DNA of 64,000 nucleotides from the NCBI RefSeq assembly GCF_040954835.1, contig NC_090704.1:38382979-38446978 (forward strand), written 5' to 3'. Shown piece after piece: positions 25,601 through 37,699 of the stretch (the stretch's first letter is position 1; each line of letters starts with the position of its first letter). Made by a program: the position numbers and the translations under genes. The stretch is from Lepisosteus oculatus. Taxonomy: Eukaryota; Chordata; Actinopteri; Semionotiformes; Lepisosteidae. The notes beneath the pieces are model-generated. The model was given only the letters and a program-made list of their open reading frames with translations. It had not been told where the DNA came from and searched no databases.

Positions 25601-28600
25601 CTGGGTATTCAAGGTGAATGGCTTACTGTATATTGGACTTGACCAAAAGCTAACTATTAATCAAATTTCTGTTGCACACTGTGCTAAATACCATTGAGGG
25701 GAATTTGCAAATTAAATTGATACACATGAGAACTATAAAGCAGATTTTCAACAAAAGCAGAAAAAAGTAGTGAAAATAGAACCAAGGGCTAACTCTTGAA
25801 ACTGAATTTCAGGCTTCTCCTACAGTACCTTGGCACCCATGCTGCTTTTCCATATTTACATTTTTAAACAATTATCTTAAAGGACACAGAGATAGTAAGC
25901 CTTGATGCTGTGATTAGGTGAATTAAGATAGGAGTAAAAGGTCAAATCGACATTACCTTGTTCTCAAAAGAACTGTGTTGTTGTTCCTTCCTCTAATTGC
26001 TAATATGATGCAACAGGGAAATGGTCTTCCAGTATGGTAAAAATTAAAAATTGAAATATGTTCTAAATGAACCGTCATGCAAATGGTTATAGTTTGTTTG
26101 AGAGATATAATGTATTTGTTTTCATATGAGTTGACAAATATATCTTACTGCTCCAGGTACCATCAAAGTTGAGGCTTCTGAATAATTATAAAAATATGGT
26201 TTCAAACACACACAAATTCAAAAAAGTCCCAGCTAGTTTACAAATAAGTAGTACATAGTGGTTTTACATCCCCCAATTTTAACAAAGCCCCATACTTCAT
26301 TTCCATATCATCTTTAAAGGAAGCTCTTTAAACACTGATACATTACTTTTGGAAGAAACACAAGCACTAAGCAGTGCAGCATTTGCATTGTATTTAAATG
26401 CTCACACTTTGAGTCAGGTAATTTTCTGTGTGATTTGATAGAGCTCAGAAAGGGGAAGCATACAGTAGATGCAATTAAGGCAATGCTTAAAAGCATCTTT
26501 TGCTCAGAGCCTCAAATTCTAATCACTGAAATCTGTTTGAGCACAAGTGAAGGTTAAAGGTGACCTTGGAAATGAATATACTGAATATGATAAGTGTGAA
26601 AAAAGACCTTGTCTGCAATACATTATGGGAGCTCTTAAGCACTGAGGGAAGGTTGCAATGATATGGTAGGTGAGAAATAACATTGTTGGGTAGTGCCTGG
26701 TAATCAGATGACAAAAACATGAGTGTTTAGAAGTGAAAAGAAAAAAAATAGGGATAAGGTAATTTTATGTAAATAATACACACCAGCAAAATTGTCAAAT
26801 ACCCTGTTCACTTATTGTAAATTCTGATGGTACAAGAATACCAGGGTCTGAAGTGTAATACTTGTAACTTGTGTACATTTTGCATAATTCCATAGCAGAT
26901 GATGATGAAAGAACTCTTAAATGAGGAAAAACAAAGCTTTTATTTTGAAAATGCTTCCTGATCGGAAATTGCTCACTTTGCCTGACCTAGTCCCACACGT
27001 TCAATCAGTTTAAGATACAGATTGTACTGAATGTATAAACACCTCGGGAGCATATTTTTCTGGAAGTGGTGTTGCCACAGACAGCACAGTGTAATATTAA
27101 AATGTTAAGCTCTGATCAGCATTTGTACATATGATGTTTTTAAAGATCTTACTGTAAAAAGATCCAATATTCATTCGATCTCTTAATAATTAAATCAACT
27201 CCATAAGCAGTATTATTGAAAGACGGAGATACTGTACTTCTGACTGAACACAGAAGCAGCTAATTCACACCAAACTTCATTAATATTTCATTTCAACTGA
27301 AGTGAGCAGCATTTTCTGTTACCGTCACTCTGTCCCTCTTTTAATTTGAATGAGGCTGGCTTGCACTAATGGGTTAGATCTGGACAGAGTTTCAAATGAT
27401 TTAAAAACAATCATTTTGAACAACAAAGCATAACTGTGTTGCCTGTGTTGAGAAATTCATGTCATAGTATGGATGGTTTCTTTCGTACGAACTTGAGTAT
27501 TTTTTTCTCTTAAAGAATTATATTCAAGGCTGCATTTCTAACATTGAAAAGAATTCCACAAAATATGCAATATTATTTTTTTTGCGTGACAAAAGTCTAG
27601 GCTGCAAGCGAAAATTCATTCCAGAAATCTGTAGTTAACTTTAATTGAAGTGTACGCCTTGTGCGCCCCCTAACGGGAAAACCTTGCCACGGCGCTCTCG
27701 ATACTGCTAATTGTGTTGTAACAAGCTGACTACTGAAGCGACACGTGAAATATTTTCGTGCACAGAGATCTTTGGTGGAAAATAAGAAGGAGTTGTTTTT
27801 CTGAAGTAGCCTGATAAAAGATAACTCTTACACTTCTGTGCAGGGGGAATCACCGTACATAAGCAACAAAATAAAATGAAAACCATAATGCATTTGTATG
27901 CCCAAAACATAGCTTACAGATAGCAGATTTCTCTAGTTTTGTTTTTGGATTTGTTAGATGAGGAAGATATTAGAAAAAGTAAACTGCATTTGCCATATTT
28001 GGCATTGAGGAAATCAGATTTTACTTATGGTAAATGTTTATTATTTGCACATTGTAAAGGAAGTACTTTTAAATTCCAGAGATTTACTGTACACTATAGC
28101 AATCTTAACAGCTTATAAATAGCATTAAAACAAATCAGCACAGTGGTTATATAGCATTATAAAATATGTTCCACCTATTGTAGAACCCCCCCCCCCCCCC
28201 AAATATTCTTACTAATGTCAGCACTTTTGACAAAATGAACACACTGAATCTTGCAATATATTTATTTATAAGGGCAGGGGGAACAATCCTTATAATCAAT
28301 CTTAATAAAAAATTGTTGGCACTTCAAGCCTTCAATTCCTATACAGTACTTCTGTGCATGTCCTTCTGTTTTTTATCACCCATCAAAAAATTGACGTTTT
28401 TTCCTTTTCTTGGTTCCACAGTATTGCCATCATCTCGCAACACTCCCAGCCCCATTGATCCCGAGAGCATTCAGGTTCCTGTGGGCTATGAGCCAGACCC
28501 TGCAGATTTGGCCCTGTCCAGTGTCCCTGGACAGGAGATGTTTGATCCCCGCAAGCGCAAGTTCTCCGAGGAGGAGCTCAAACCACAGCCTATGATCAAA

Positions 28601-30434
28601 AAGGCCCGCAAGGTCTTTATTCCAGATGATATGAAGGTAATTTGGAGCTGGTTTTCAGGGGTTTGTGGACGCAAAGCACACAAAGTAATTAATCAAAAAT
28701 ATACACCTTTTCCTGTTTGTCTGAAAGAAAGCGCAGTAAAATACTAGATTTGAGGATTCCCTCCATCCATTTCAGGCCCTAGAATGAAAAGTAATAATTG
28801 AAACTACAGAGAAAAAAGGTGAAATCACTTAAAGTGTTAATTTGATTTTAATTATCTGATGTCCATTTAGCAATTTTGAGAAAGTAGAACCGTCATAGTT
28901 CAAACGGTAAAGTCTTATAATTTTGTAATTTCATGGCTTTGGTCTAAAATTGTTTTACTGTGATAGTGATTTAGATATACAGTAAATGAAATTCACCCAA
29001 CCCATTTTCAAAACTTCTTTTTAAAACCAGTTGGGTGTGTGCAAAAAAGCATTAAATGTATTTTGATGTAGACAAAGGTGTGGTGAAAATTAATTGGAAG
29101 TTAGGAATAATTTCAGTTGGCACTTCATTGCTATTGATACATCAATAAATAAAATGTGCACAGAAAAAGGTCTTTCTCAAATGGGGACACACTAAGGTAA
29201 GCCATTGTCAGGCTATTTAAGGTTACAGGAGATGTGAGGTTTTAAATTAGCAGCACATGGGATTTAAAAAGATATACAAAGGAGGGGGAGTTTATTTTAA
29301 AACCCATGAAGAAGATGAATCTAGCTTCAAAAATTAACAGACATCACATACATAAAGTAATGTGCTGTTCTGTTTTGCCAAAGGACAAAAATAGCGTTTT
29401 TTATTGCAACAGGTAGTTTCCTCAAATCTGCCATCCAGTGATTTGCATGAGAATAAAAGGGTAACACACAGAGATGTAAATTAATTTGTGTGGGCTAGCC
29501 TATCTCTCTGCCTCCTCATAATCACAAAAGCTTGCCCTTGCTTCGTACTGCAGTGCTTGACCCCAGGTGACATTTTATCCCAGAGAGCCCATTAGCCAAC
29601 CGGCTATAAGGGGGACGATGTAAGAAGATTAAACTCAAGTCAATCGTCTCTGGGCTGTCATGTGATTCTCAGTTCTCCCAGCATCGCTTCTTTTAGGTTG
29701 GGATTAAGAGATTTGCCTTTCCAATTTGTTAAAATAATGGTGTGTACGTGCTGGGTTTGCTCAATAGTAAATTGCTTAAAGCTGATTTTGTGGCATAGAG
29801 CAGCCTGGGAAAATTAACTGATTTTGGAACAATGTCTGTCACAGCCAGTAAATAAGGCAATCCCATTTCAGTCAAGAATCTGAAGATCCTTATTTCAGTT
29901 ATTCTGTGGACAGTATAAGACAACATTTGAGGTTTCTACGTTTTTTTAAAAAATCACAATCACGATTTTGTAGCATTCCACTGAACTGTTTAATAAGCAA
30001 AGTCAAAGTTTGGTAAGTTACTTAGCCATTTTTCACTATTTAAGTGCATGTTAATTTGCTTATACAGTGAAGTTGTCTTTATATGACAGACATGTCAATA
30101 AAAAAGACGATTCCATTTACTCTTTGAGTGCTTCAGGTTAACCCGACTTATTTGTTTCTTTCTTATGAAATATAACTTGGTACACTTTTCTCTTCCTTTT
30201 TTTGCCATTTTTGAGCAGGATGACAAATACTGGGCAAGGCGCAGAAAGAACAACATGGCTGCCAAGAGATCGCGGGACGCAAGGAGGCTGAAGGAGAACC
30301 AGATCGCCATCCGGGCTGGCTTCCTAGAGAAGGAGAACTCTGCTCTGCGCCAGGAGGTGGCTGACTTGCGGAAGGAACTGGGCCGGTGCAAGAACATTCT
30401 GGCCAAGTACGAAGCCCAGCATGGACCGCTGTGA
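13553..30434 (+). CDS. hlf: hlf: PAR-bZIP transcription factor hepatic leukemia factor (4 coding exons, 295 aa)
   Basis: Join of 13553-13667, 14753-15094, 28422-28636 and 30219-30434; all introns are GT-AG and the frame is continuous (115+342+215+216 = 888 nt). The protein starts [14 protein letters not shown] and ends KYEAQHGPL, as HLF does. A conserved N-terminal segment (about residues 50-95, with [15 protein letters not shown] and [11 protein letters not shown]) is the transactivation region. A variable Q/P-rich stretch follows (about 98-120), then the proline- and acid-rich PAR region (about 160-224), a basic region ([13 protein letters not shown], residues 235-247) and a leucine zipper with heptads I253, L260, L267, L274, C281. 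PAR-bZIP proteins dimerise and bind RTTAYGTAAY sites in the nucleus; the family (DBP, TEF, HLF) acts downstream of the circadian clock. Length equals human HLF. TEF and DBP are excluded by the HLF-specific N-terminus and by the neighbouring mmd gene. Intron sizes are 1.1, 13.3 and 1.6 kb. Confidence 0.96.
13668..14752 (+). other. hlf: hlf intron 1
   Basis: A 1085-bp GT-AG intron without recognised repeats or exons. Confidence 0.85.
14753..15094 (+). CDS. hlf: hlf coding exon 2 (transactivation region)
   Basis: The acceptor is TTTTATAG at 14752 and the donor TCAG|GTAATG at 15095. Encodes residues 40-152 plus one base of codon 153. It starts with a lysine/glutamate run, then carries the near-invariant activation segment ([19 protein letters not shown] and [16 protein letters not shown]), and ends with a Gln/Pro-rich linker and [11 protein letters not shown]. 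The linker differs most from mammals (more Gln, and a run of four prolines), as expected for the fast-evolving part of this protein. Confidence 0.95.
17858..17928. repeat. AT-rich (AAT/ATT)n self-complementary microsatellite
   Basis: Runs of AATAATAAATAATAAT and TTATTATTATTATTAAATAA alternate in opposite sense, so the tract can fold on itself. It lies in hlf intron 2. Confidence 0.8.
19080..19335. promoter_or_regulatory. CpG-rich island with two CACGTG E-boxes inside hlf intron 2
   Basis: In otherwise CpG-depleted DNA this 250-bp stretch holds well over a dozen CpGs (clusters near 19155-19165, 19190-19205 and 19265-19295). E-boxes CACGTG lie at 19104-19109 and 19142-19147. An ATG at 19156 opens a 61-codon frame with no similarity that I recognise, interrupted by a lysine run from an A12 tract. 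It looks like an internal or bidirectional promoter. Transcripts starting here on the plus strand could only include hlf exons 3 and 4. An enhancer or an unrelated non-coding RNA promoter are the alternatives. Confidence 0.5.
24206..24502 (+). mobile_element. tRNA-derived SINE, V-SINE-like, copy 2 (hlf intron 2)
   Basis: Contains ACTGGGTTCAATTCCAGACT (B box), TTTCTTCCCACAGTCCAGAG, GTTAATTGGCTTGTGGGAAA, TTGTCCAGGGTGTATCCTGC, and the 3' end GAATTGGATGAAGCGGTTAG followed by ATGGATGGAT. The head is slightly truncated. Confidence 0.8.
25025..25306 (-). mobile_element. Second tRNA-derived SINE family (hlf intron 2)
   Basis: On the minus strand the head reads GGAGCAGTGGCACTGTGGCT, with A box TGGCTAAGGATCTG and B box GGTTCAAATCC at tRNA-like spacing. 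The body has CCTTGAGCAAGGCCCTTAAC and CTGCTCCAGGGGTGCTGTAT; the 3' end is AATTGTATATGGCTAAAAAA with a TTATC tail. It differs from the V-SINE-like family in body and tail. Confidence 0.75.
27150..27480. other. Candidate conserved non-coding element in hlf intron 2
   Basis: A repeat-free stretch with several homeodomain-like cores (TAATTAAAT, CTAATTCAC, TTTTAATTTG) and balanced composition, about 1 kb before exon 3. It may be an hlf enhancer. Judged by appearance only. Confidence 0.25.
27661..27677 (-). promoter_or_regulatory. CTCF-like motif in hlf intron 2
   Basis: The minus strand reads CCCGTTAGGGGGCGCAC, matching the AGGGGGCGC core of the CTCF consensus. It sits about 0.75 kb upstream of hlf exon 3 in a small CpG-containing patch. 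Motif match only. Confidence 0.4.
28186..28200. repeat. C15 homopolymer, 221 bp before hlf exon 3
   Basis: An uninterrupted run of 15 C in intron 2. Its length is probably unreliable in the assembly. Confidence 0.9.
28422..28636 (+). CDS. hlf: hlf coding exon 3 (PAR domain)
   Basis: The acceptor is TGGTTCCACAG at 28421 and the donor ATGAAG|GTAATT at 28637. Encodes residues 154-224 after the split Val153. It contains [28 protein letters not shown], the in-frame Met192 in [17 protein letters not shown], and the basic extension [17 protein letters not shown]. This is the proline- and acid-rich domain that defines PAR-bZIP factors. An apparent 170-residue reading frame here is only this exon read through both flanking introns. 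Confidence 0.96.
28637..30218 (+). other. hlf: hlf intron 3
   Basis: A 1582-bp intron between the PAR and bZIP exons, the position at which human HLF is broken in the TCF3-HLF leukemia fusion (established knowledge). Contains a candidate conserved element at 29.4-29.6 kb. Confidence 0.85.
29430..29640. other. Candidate conserved non-coding element in hlf intron 3
   Basis: A repeat-free region with ATTTGCATGAG (octamer-like ATTTGCAT), AATTAATTTGTGTGG (Runx-like TGTGG) and CCAGGTGACATT (E-box-like). The motif mix is enhancer-like, but no evolutionary comparison was possible. Confidence 0.25.
30219..30434 (+). CDS. hlf: hlf coding exon 4 (bZIP domain and stop)
   Basis: The acceptor is TTTTTGAGCAG at 30218; the TGA stop is at 30432-30434. 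Encodes residues 225-295: [12 protein letters not shown], the DNA-contacting basic region, and the whole leucine zipper. It has the bZIP spacing N-X7-R-X9-hydrophobic (N235, R243, I253). Compared with human HLF I see only conservative changes, such as Gly258 for Ser and Arg280 for Lys. Local GC is far above the surrounding intron, consistent with strong coding constraint. Confidence 0.97.
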   Translation, partial: DDKYWARRRKNNMAAKRSRDARRLKENQIAIRAGFLEKENSALRQEVADLRKELGRCKNILAKYEAQHGPL

Positions 30435-33400
30435 AGCATGGAGGGGCCAAGCCACTGTGGAGGAGTTTGAAGGACAATGTGTCTCCCGTTCAGTAGCTCC
30501 ACCCCAAATCCCACCATTATTTCTGTCTTCGGCACTTTACCAGAAGCAGAAAAAAGATCGCTATATTATTTTTTTTGGTGTTCAGCACTTCCCATTTTAA
30601 ACGGAACCCCCTCCCTTTTAACTCCTTGTTGTCCTGTGAAAAGATGCCATGTCTGTTTCCTGTTTTTATGTTTTATACACATTACCTGGACTGGGAACTG
30701 TTGTAGCACTTTTTGTTTCCTTTTTATTTTATGTTTTTTGGAGTTCAGCTTCAGAAGTACTTATGCTACCTACCAACCTGTTCTGTGTGTCTGAATAATC
30801 GTTTTACTGATTCAGAAACCTAATTGTACACTGTCTTGTACAATTACATTCTTTTTCAGATGTTGACAAAAAGTTAATCCAGTAACTACAGTGCAGAATT
30901 TTAGATTTTTTCTTTTTTGTTTTTTTGTTGTTGTCAATCCTATTATTGTACTTTAGTTTATTGATGATCTTTGTCTTTTGTTGTCAAACTTACAAAGTGC
31001 TGTGAGAGTTAACTAGAGCTACAATAATAATATCCAAGATTCCCTACATATGCTCATTTATTTCAGACGAGCGTTTAGGTCTTTTAATTTCTCACATCTT
31101 GGTATATAGGATTACTTCATATAGAACACAGAAAACGTGTTTTCTGGCACTGTCAGTACATAAAGCAATAATCCTATCATAGGCTAAGACATGCTGCCTG
31201 GATATTTCTTGTAGACATACTCCCTTCGTAAGACTTTCCTCGTCTTTAACAGAACCAGCGAGCCAGTTTATAGCATGATCATGCTCAGTATTAATATGGA
31301 GAGTAATGCTGATGTGGTGAAAGACGTTTCTCCATCTATGACTCAAACCGGTTCTGTAAATCAGAGCCTCTCCTCAAGTACCTGTGCACTGTTGCGTGTT
31401 TTACAATCTGAAATGGTGCAATGTTTCTACAATGTTTGATTCAAACCTGCTTGATTTTTATGTCAGTTCCGCTTTAATCTAAAATTCTCTTTTAAATACT
31501 CATATATTGTTTAGAATTGTTATTGTTGTTATTATTATTGATACATTATTTTGGCATGATTTTTGTTTAACTACACAAATGTCAAGCAAATCAAAAACCA
31601 TTTACTAGCAAGTCAGTACCTTTTTTTTTCTGAGCATGAATAATTAGAACAATCAGCTTAAAAGGATATATTTTTGTGTCATTTTTGTAGCTACGTGTTT
31701 GCCTTCTTTTAAAGATGGTTGTAAGATGAATGTAATAGACGTAAAATGTAAGGTGGATGGTGTTGTCCTTATACTGTGGCTAATCCAATCAAGTTTATTA
31801 ATGTTTACTACAGACCAAAAGATATAATGATTATAAAGAGTTTTAATGTTTATACAAAGCAAGTCTATAGGTTGTTTTTGTACAGTATTTTTCCTATACA
31901 AATACTGACAATGTATTTTAAAAGGCACAAAACAAATATACATATATATATGACTCAAAGAATAGGGTTGCTATTTAAATGCTTAAATATATAATATATA
32001 ATCATTGCTGTTGTTAAAAAAAGAACTGCTGTTAGCCTGTCTTTACCACAGTACCACACAGTAGGCCCACTAGTGGCCTTACTACAAAATCCTTTCTTAA
32101 GTAACAGTCATTTGGGCTTCATATCATTGGAAAAAAAAATAATTGTAATTAAGCATTTCCCAACTATTAAAATTACTCTTTTCCAAGGTCAGCCTGGCTT
32201 TAGTCAAATAGCACAACAGAATCAAAAGGGACGTGAGAAAGACACAATCTAGCCTGTATCCAGAAGCTGTCACTTTTATCATTTGCAGAGCTCTAAGTTG
32301 TTGCTGTATTTGACAGCCAGATCTTTTTATTGGGAGACACAACTGAAGATCACCCCCCCACCTTCAATTTGAAATTTGTGTTTCATTTTTAAGTGCTGTA
32401 TTTTCACTATGGCACTCACCTAGGTGCGCCTTTATTGCCCTTTAAAAAGTCACTTTAGTCATTTTAAGAGCATTGAATAGTTGTATATATTTACACGTAA
32501 TATACACTTTGATTGTGAATATTAACAAAGCAAAATTGTTGGCAAAACAGAAAGGAATGTCACCTACATGTATTTAATAGTACACTATTTTTCAGTAGGA
32601 AGGCTGATAACCACTCAGATCTGGCTGGGATTTCTCTCCCAAACAATGACCAGTCAGTATACTGTAGAATGCAAAACTAAGGAAAGTGTGAAGTGAAGCT
32701 GTTAAGTGATATTTCTACATACTTCACATGCTGTAGTAACAGTGCTTGTTCAGAAGCTTATTTTTTCTTAATCAGATTTTTGTTTTTGTAAACTAGTACA
32801 TGTTCATTATTAATCTTTCCTTTGTGTAGCAGGCTATGATGTTTATAACAGGAGTGTAATGAATAACTGCTTGTGATTTGACAGTTCTTTTGTTTTTTAA
32901 AACTTTTATGTGCTACTTCACTGTTGGAACAAATAGCATTTAATTGCATTAAAGGTTCTGAATAGTGGGATTTATATGAACAAAGTTTAGCAGAATTTCT
33001 TCCCAGTGATTGTCTACATTGGGACAGGAAAGCAAATGCTGTTTGTTCCGTGAACTAAAGATGAATTGGACACAATATATTTCAATGAGTTATCATTACC
33101 CCCCTCGTATTTATATCACTACCTCATATAAAGGAAATAACTACGATTCTGAGTCTATTCAAGTGCCTTGAATACAATGACTGTTACTCAGTCAACAGAA
33201 CAATATAAAGAGTTGTACCACCGATGCAAACTTGAGTCTTCACATACTGTATGGCTTGGAAAGGCTCAGAACTGCACTTAAAGGGCTGTCCAGTCCATCA
33301 GTCTCCAATTTATTTTCTCATTTTGTTTCTCTGACATTGTAGTCGAAAGATTACCATTGTATTTTTGGCAACACCACTAGGCTGATTCACTAAAGGGTGC

Positions 33401-33515
33401 ATTAAGGACAATTTTATCTTGTATGTCATGAAATGGATGCATTTACTGTTCAGCCCAAGCCGTCTTTATGTCTGTAATTCTTAGTGTTTAATAAAGTCTT
33501 TACAATTTACTCTCT
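30435..33515 (+). other. hlf: hlf 3' UTR (predicted)
   Basis: About 3.1 kb of AT-rich sequence follows the TGA without any other gene. The first canonical AATAAA in the transcribed direction is at 33490-33495, followed by a T/G-rich stretch (GTGACAGTTTTTTTGTTG region), so cleavage near 33510 is likely. A variant ATTAAA lies near 32949. A perfect Pumilio-type element TGTATATA is at 32482-32489. Mammalian HLF messages also have long 3' UTRs. The exact end is inferred. Confidence 0.65.
33490..33495 (+). terminator. hlf: hlf polyadenylation signal AATAAA
   Basis: The first canonical hexamer downstream of the hlf stop, with a T/G-rich downstream element within 40 nt. It is the best candidate end of the transcript. 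Confidence 0.6.
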
Positions 33516-35521
33516 TGAATGTGACAGTTTTTTTGTTGTCAACTTTTTAGTAGTTACCTGTGATTCTTTATGTTGACGTGACTTTTTAAAAGGATTCAAG
33601 ATGGGGGTAGAATGTTATAACAATTCTGACAGAAGATTCTGATTTTTTCTTTGGTTTTAAAAAGAGTAGTGCAGCTATGAACTTTGATTTCCATTTCTAA
33701 AGAGTCCTTCTTTGCAAAGACAGAAAAGCATTAGCTACTCTAAGATTTTGACAAAATAAATTTCCAGAAAAAGTCATGTAATTCTATTACACTTTATTGA
33801 TGATCAGTACTCTCTAGGCATGCACCATATACAGTAAATATAACTTAAAAACAAAACAAACCAATCATAATTAATACGTCTTCAATCTTGTCTTGTATCT
33901 GTTCTATATGATATATTACATCATAAAATTCCAAACGCTCTCAACGTTGAACAACCTACTTCTGGTCAATGAAACAAGTGAGTTAAATTAGGTCGTGTGG
34001 AAAACATTTGGAAAAAACATTTGAATATCCTTAAGCCCACAAGGACCAGACTTCCCTTAACTGAATCAATAATTTGCTTTTTTGATAACAAACATGACAA
34101 ATGTTACCAAACTTTAGAAACATGATTTAGAATAACCTATACATCCAACTCTAATCTCTTTATCTACAGGAGCTTCAGAATGAGAGCGCAAGGCTAATTA
34201 CAAAAATAAAAAAAACAGTCATCTCTTGTCATCGGTCATGTCTTGTACAGTATTTGTGTGATACTGTAGGTACGACCTGGGAATATACAGAGAGAAATTT
34301 CTGGCAAATCAAAACCAAAAGTTAAAGTATTAACTGTAAAAAAACTGTAAGTAAAAACTGTAATAAATCAGCCACCCCAGACAGTGATCTCAGACAGTTT
34401 ATCTATGTGGTTTCATAAATTACTTTCATCAAAAAATAGAATTCATCTTCAAAATTAAAAATTGTTGTTGCATGACATATATTTCATAGAAAAATGAAAT
34501 AACTTGATAAGAAACATTTTGATGCCTGACTTTTACTATGGACTTGAGTATTTAAAACCATGGAAAATTCCATGTCAAATGTAATAGCAGCAGTTACTGC
34601 ACTGCAAGATAGGTTGTCAGAATATTTTCTGCCAGTTTGAAGTTTAACAGATGTTTATTTTTAACCTACACAAAATGAGGTTTAGAAAATCTTCTTCCCT
34701 GTTGATAATTAGTGGTCTTCATTTTAAAACATGCTTTTTGGTAGCACAGAGTACTGTTTCTTCATTTGTGCCTTTAGCAAAAGCAGCACAGTACTATTTA
34801 AAGCAGTAAAGTGCACTTTATAATTACAGCTCTGGTCAGTATTCTGCGTAATTGAGTTATTGAGGCTCTTGAATCTGGATGTCTGATTTCAGAAAATCAC
34901 AGCAGCAGATGCCCAGGATGAAAAATCAGAATTTGTAAAAGCTTTGTTTAATAGAATTCGGTGAAATTGATTTGGAAGCTTAAAGAGCTGTCACTTGGAG
35001 TTCCCTGGAAATTAGGAATTTGTTTGGATTGGATCCAGTGTAGATCCAGAAATCCAAGAGGTATGATACAGCAGGAACTCCTCAAAATTAATTTTCTGTT
35101 CATATTCTTGTTCAATATTTTTAAATGAAAATATGACACTTCTAAAAGCTCAGCAGGTGCAATGTATTCTTCCAGTTTTCCAAGTATATTGCAGATCAAG
35201 GCATTTGTTTTTAAATCAGCAATGAAATTATACATGGCTGATTACTAAAAATAATATTAAATATTATTATTTAAATGCTTAAACATATAATATATTACAT
35301 ATAATGTCAAATATTATAATTACATGAACTTTCCCCATGATAAAAAATATTAATGGATACCTCTAATGGAATAATCTACTAACAGAGTAACTAGTTTTTG
35401 TGTTTATTTCCAAGTACATACATTTGGATAGTAATGAAGTAAGAATACTGTATACATTTATTTACAAGGAACTAAGATTTATATTATAGTGTATATTTAT
35501 ATTGGTAAGTACGTCATAATA

Positions 35522-35636
35522 CCCGAAGAAGGCTCAACAGCTGAAACATGTTTTTCTTCTTTTTTTCAGCATGGAATAAACATTTACTTGTTCCTTTGCA
35601 GCTTGCGCATGCTAACACAGCTACCTGCTTGAACTT
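35522..35636 (+). repeat. Second copy of the fold-back repeat unit (single arm)
   Basis: Shares GAAGAAGGCTCA, CAGCATGGAATAAAC, ACTTGTTCCTTTG and CGCATGCTAACACAGCTACC in the same order as the unit at 1660-1775. Here it is a single arm without the inverted partner. The family is unclassified by eye. Confidence 0.65.
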
Positions 35637-36954
35637 TGTTATAATATCTGCATCTTTCACATAATATAATAACAAGATGTCATTCTCACAGTGCAAAATG
35701 CAATATAAAGAGTACAGCAAAAATAAGGCAATAACATTAAATACATATAATTTGATCACAGTAATCATATACTGCAAAATGAAAGAAAAATCAAAAAGCA
35801 ATAAAGCAATAAAGCAATAGCCCAAGTAGCACCTCAGAGGTGCCTCTGAGACCTTATTTTCGTCCAAACATCTGTAACATCTGGCATGTGCAATAAGATT
35901 CAAGACTTTCAAGCCTTCTGGTTCATACATTTAGTCACCTATCCAAAAAACAGTAATTTCCATTGCAAATGTGGACTGTGCTTCAGCAATCTCTGAAAAT
36001 GTACTTTGAACTGCTAGATTCTGTATAAAGAAAGGATGGCAATACAGGATGGCTGTGTTCTTCTATGTTGTAATTTAACAATGCTGTATGCTATTAAGCT
36101 ACTACCAAATAGTATTCAGCTCACGTTTTGTCAGGGGTGTGTAACAGGTGTTTTGTTTTCAAAGTTAAGTCAAGTCTCTCTGTATGACACATTTTAAATC
36201 CATGATCTAAATGCCCTTACCAGATCTACAGTACCACAATGCAAGAATTTGGGAACACAAGTGAAAATTAAGTTTAGGAGCCTTCAGGTCAGAAGAAGAT
36301 ACATATTGTACAGTCTGCCTGCAACTAAACCTCACCGGACTCCATTAAGGTTTAAATTTTAAGTTGGAATTTTTAAATGATTGCAGTTTTTAAATTTGTT
36401 AATGTAGTTAGCTTCATTTTTAGCTTTTGTTTAAAAAGATAAGAAGTATTGAAATGTTTAGTCTTTTGTTGAAAAAATATAAACTTTTTAAAACTATCAT
36501 TAGTAGCGTATAAAATACTGAGGTGAACGATTCTTGGTATTCCTGGCACAAGAGAAGTCTGGCGCAAATGAATTTGGACCTGCGTTTAGGACAACGGTTT
36601 TATTCCAGACTCAATTTGAATCAGAACGCAAAGAACTGGCCTATCTGAAAACTGAAAAAGGTATTTACCTTCTTGTTTGCTTCGTTTATGTTTCAAATGA
36701 GACATTTTTGTCTGGTTTAGTTTTCATTTATACACTTTTATTCGTTTGAAAAATATTTCAGGTTTTTAGAAAGAGCATCCGTTATAAAAAGTTATAAATT
36801 TGTATGTTCTGTAGGACTTTGAGTTGTGTAATATATAATATGTTAATATACGACAAGAAATGTAATGCAATGGGAGTTATCAGGGGGCAGATTCAGCATT
36901 TTCAGTAAATATTTTGTTTCAATAGTGTTAGCGGCGAGCAGTTATCAGTGTCAT

Positions 36955-36970
36955 TACCAGGGGGCGCTCG
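36955..36970 (+). promoter_or_regulatory. CTCF-like motif between hlf and mmd
   Basis: ACCAGGGGGCGCTCG matches the CTCF core CCANNAGGGGGCGC well, in plus orientation, about 3.4 kb beyond the hlf 3' end. A weaker related motif, TATCAGGGGGCAG, lies 80 bp to its left. An insulator between two convergent genes is plausible. Confidence 0.45.
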
Positions 36971-37699
36971 GAGATCGCTAGCAAAGCTTTGACTTCTATG
37001 TCAGAAACTAGATTGATATTTATATATCGAGACTGCGTAGTAAAATTAATTAATACATTACTGCTGGTAAAACATATGTACTGGATTTTTATGCATTTAA
37101 TCTTACTTCTAACTAACTTAATCACAACCAACAGCAAACTGCAAAAATAGGTAAGAATGAAAGAGGATTGTAAACTACTTTCAGTAGAGAAGAAGTATAA
37201 AATTTGAAATAACATAAAATTATTTTCCAAACACAAGACCAAGATCATTCCGATTTAATATATATATATAAGGGCAAGAGCAACGCTATTTTTATATTTC
37301 GGGGTTAGAAAGATTCAGCATTGATGAGGCATTTCAAATCACAATAAAAGTAAAATGTACACAGTAACTTGTAAAACCTACAGTTTTGTTGTCATAAAAT
37401 AGACACCATTTCCAGCTGTGTTCAGCAACATATTTTGTGATTTAGAACGAGGCAACAAACTGACTGAAGTGGCTTTATTATATTGTAAACAAGCAGGCTT
37501 GTGAATACATCTTGCCAAAAGAATACATTTCGCTGATGAATGTAACTTGTTAACTGTGCATGCATATCGAGTTGGAAACTTTCTGCAGTGAAATATCTGC
37601 TGCACAGCCTGTACTTAATTCGCTCGTACATGGCATTACATTAGTCATTAGATTGACTAGCGAGCAGGAAGGGCCGCCACATAGCACAGTTCAGAGGAA

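Larger units (their letters stand above)
15095..28421 (+). other. hlf: hlf intron 2
   Basis: A 13.3-kb intron, the largest in the gene. It holds the CpG island at 19.1-19.3 kb, two SINEs (24.2 and 25.0 kb), an AT microsatellite, a CTCF-like motif and a C15 run. No extra coding exon was recognised. Confidence 0.8.

Noticed and set aside
28235..28747. A 170-codon frame on the plus strand
   Set aside because: It is hlf exon 3 read through both neighbouring introns; clear acceptor and donor sites define the real exon at 28422-28636.
30095..30535. A 146-codon minus-strand frame opposite hlf exon 4
   Set aside because: Antisense shadow of the GC-rich bZIP exon.
36928..37248. A 106-codon minus-strand frame
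   Set aside because: Low-complexity, AT-rich composition without any recognisable motif and overlapping a CTCF-like site; consistent with chance.
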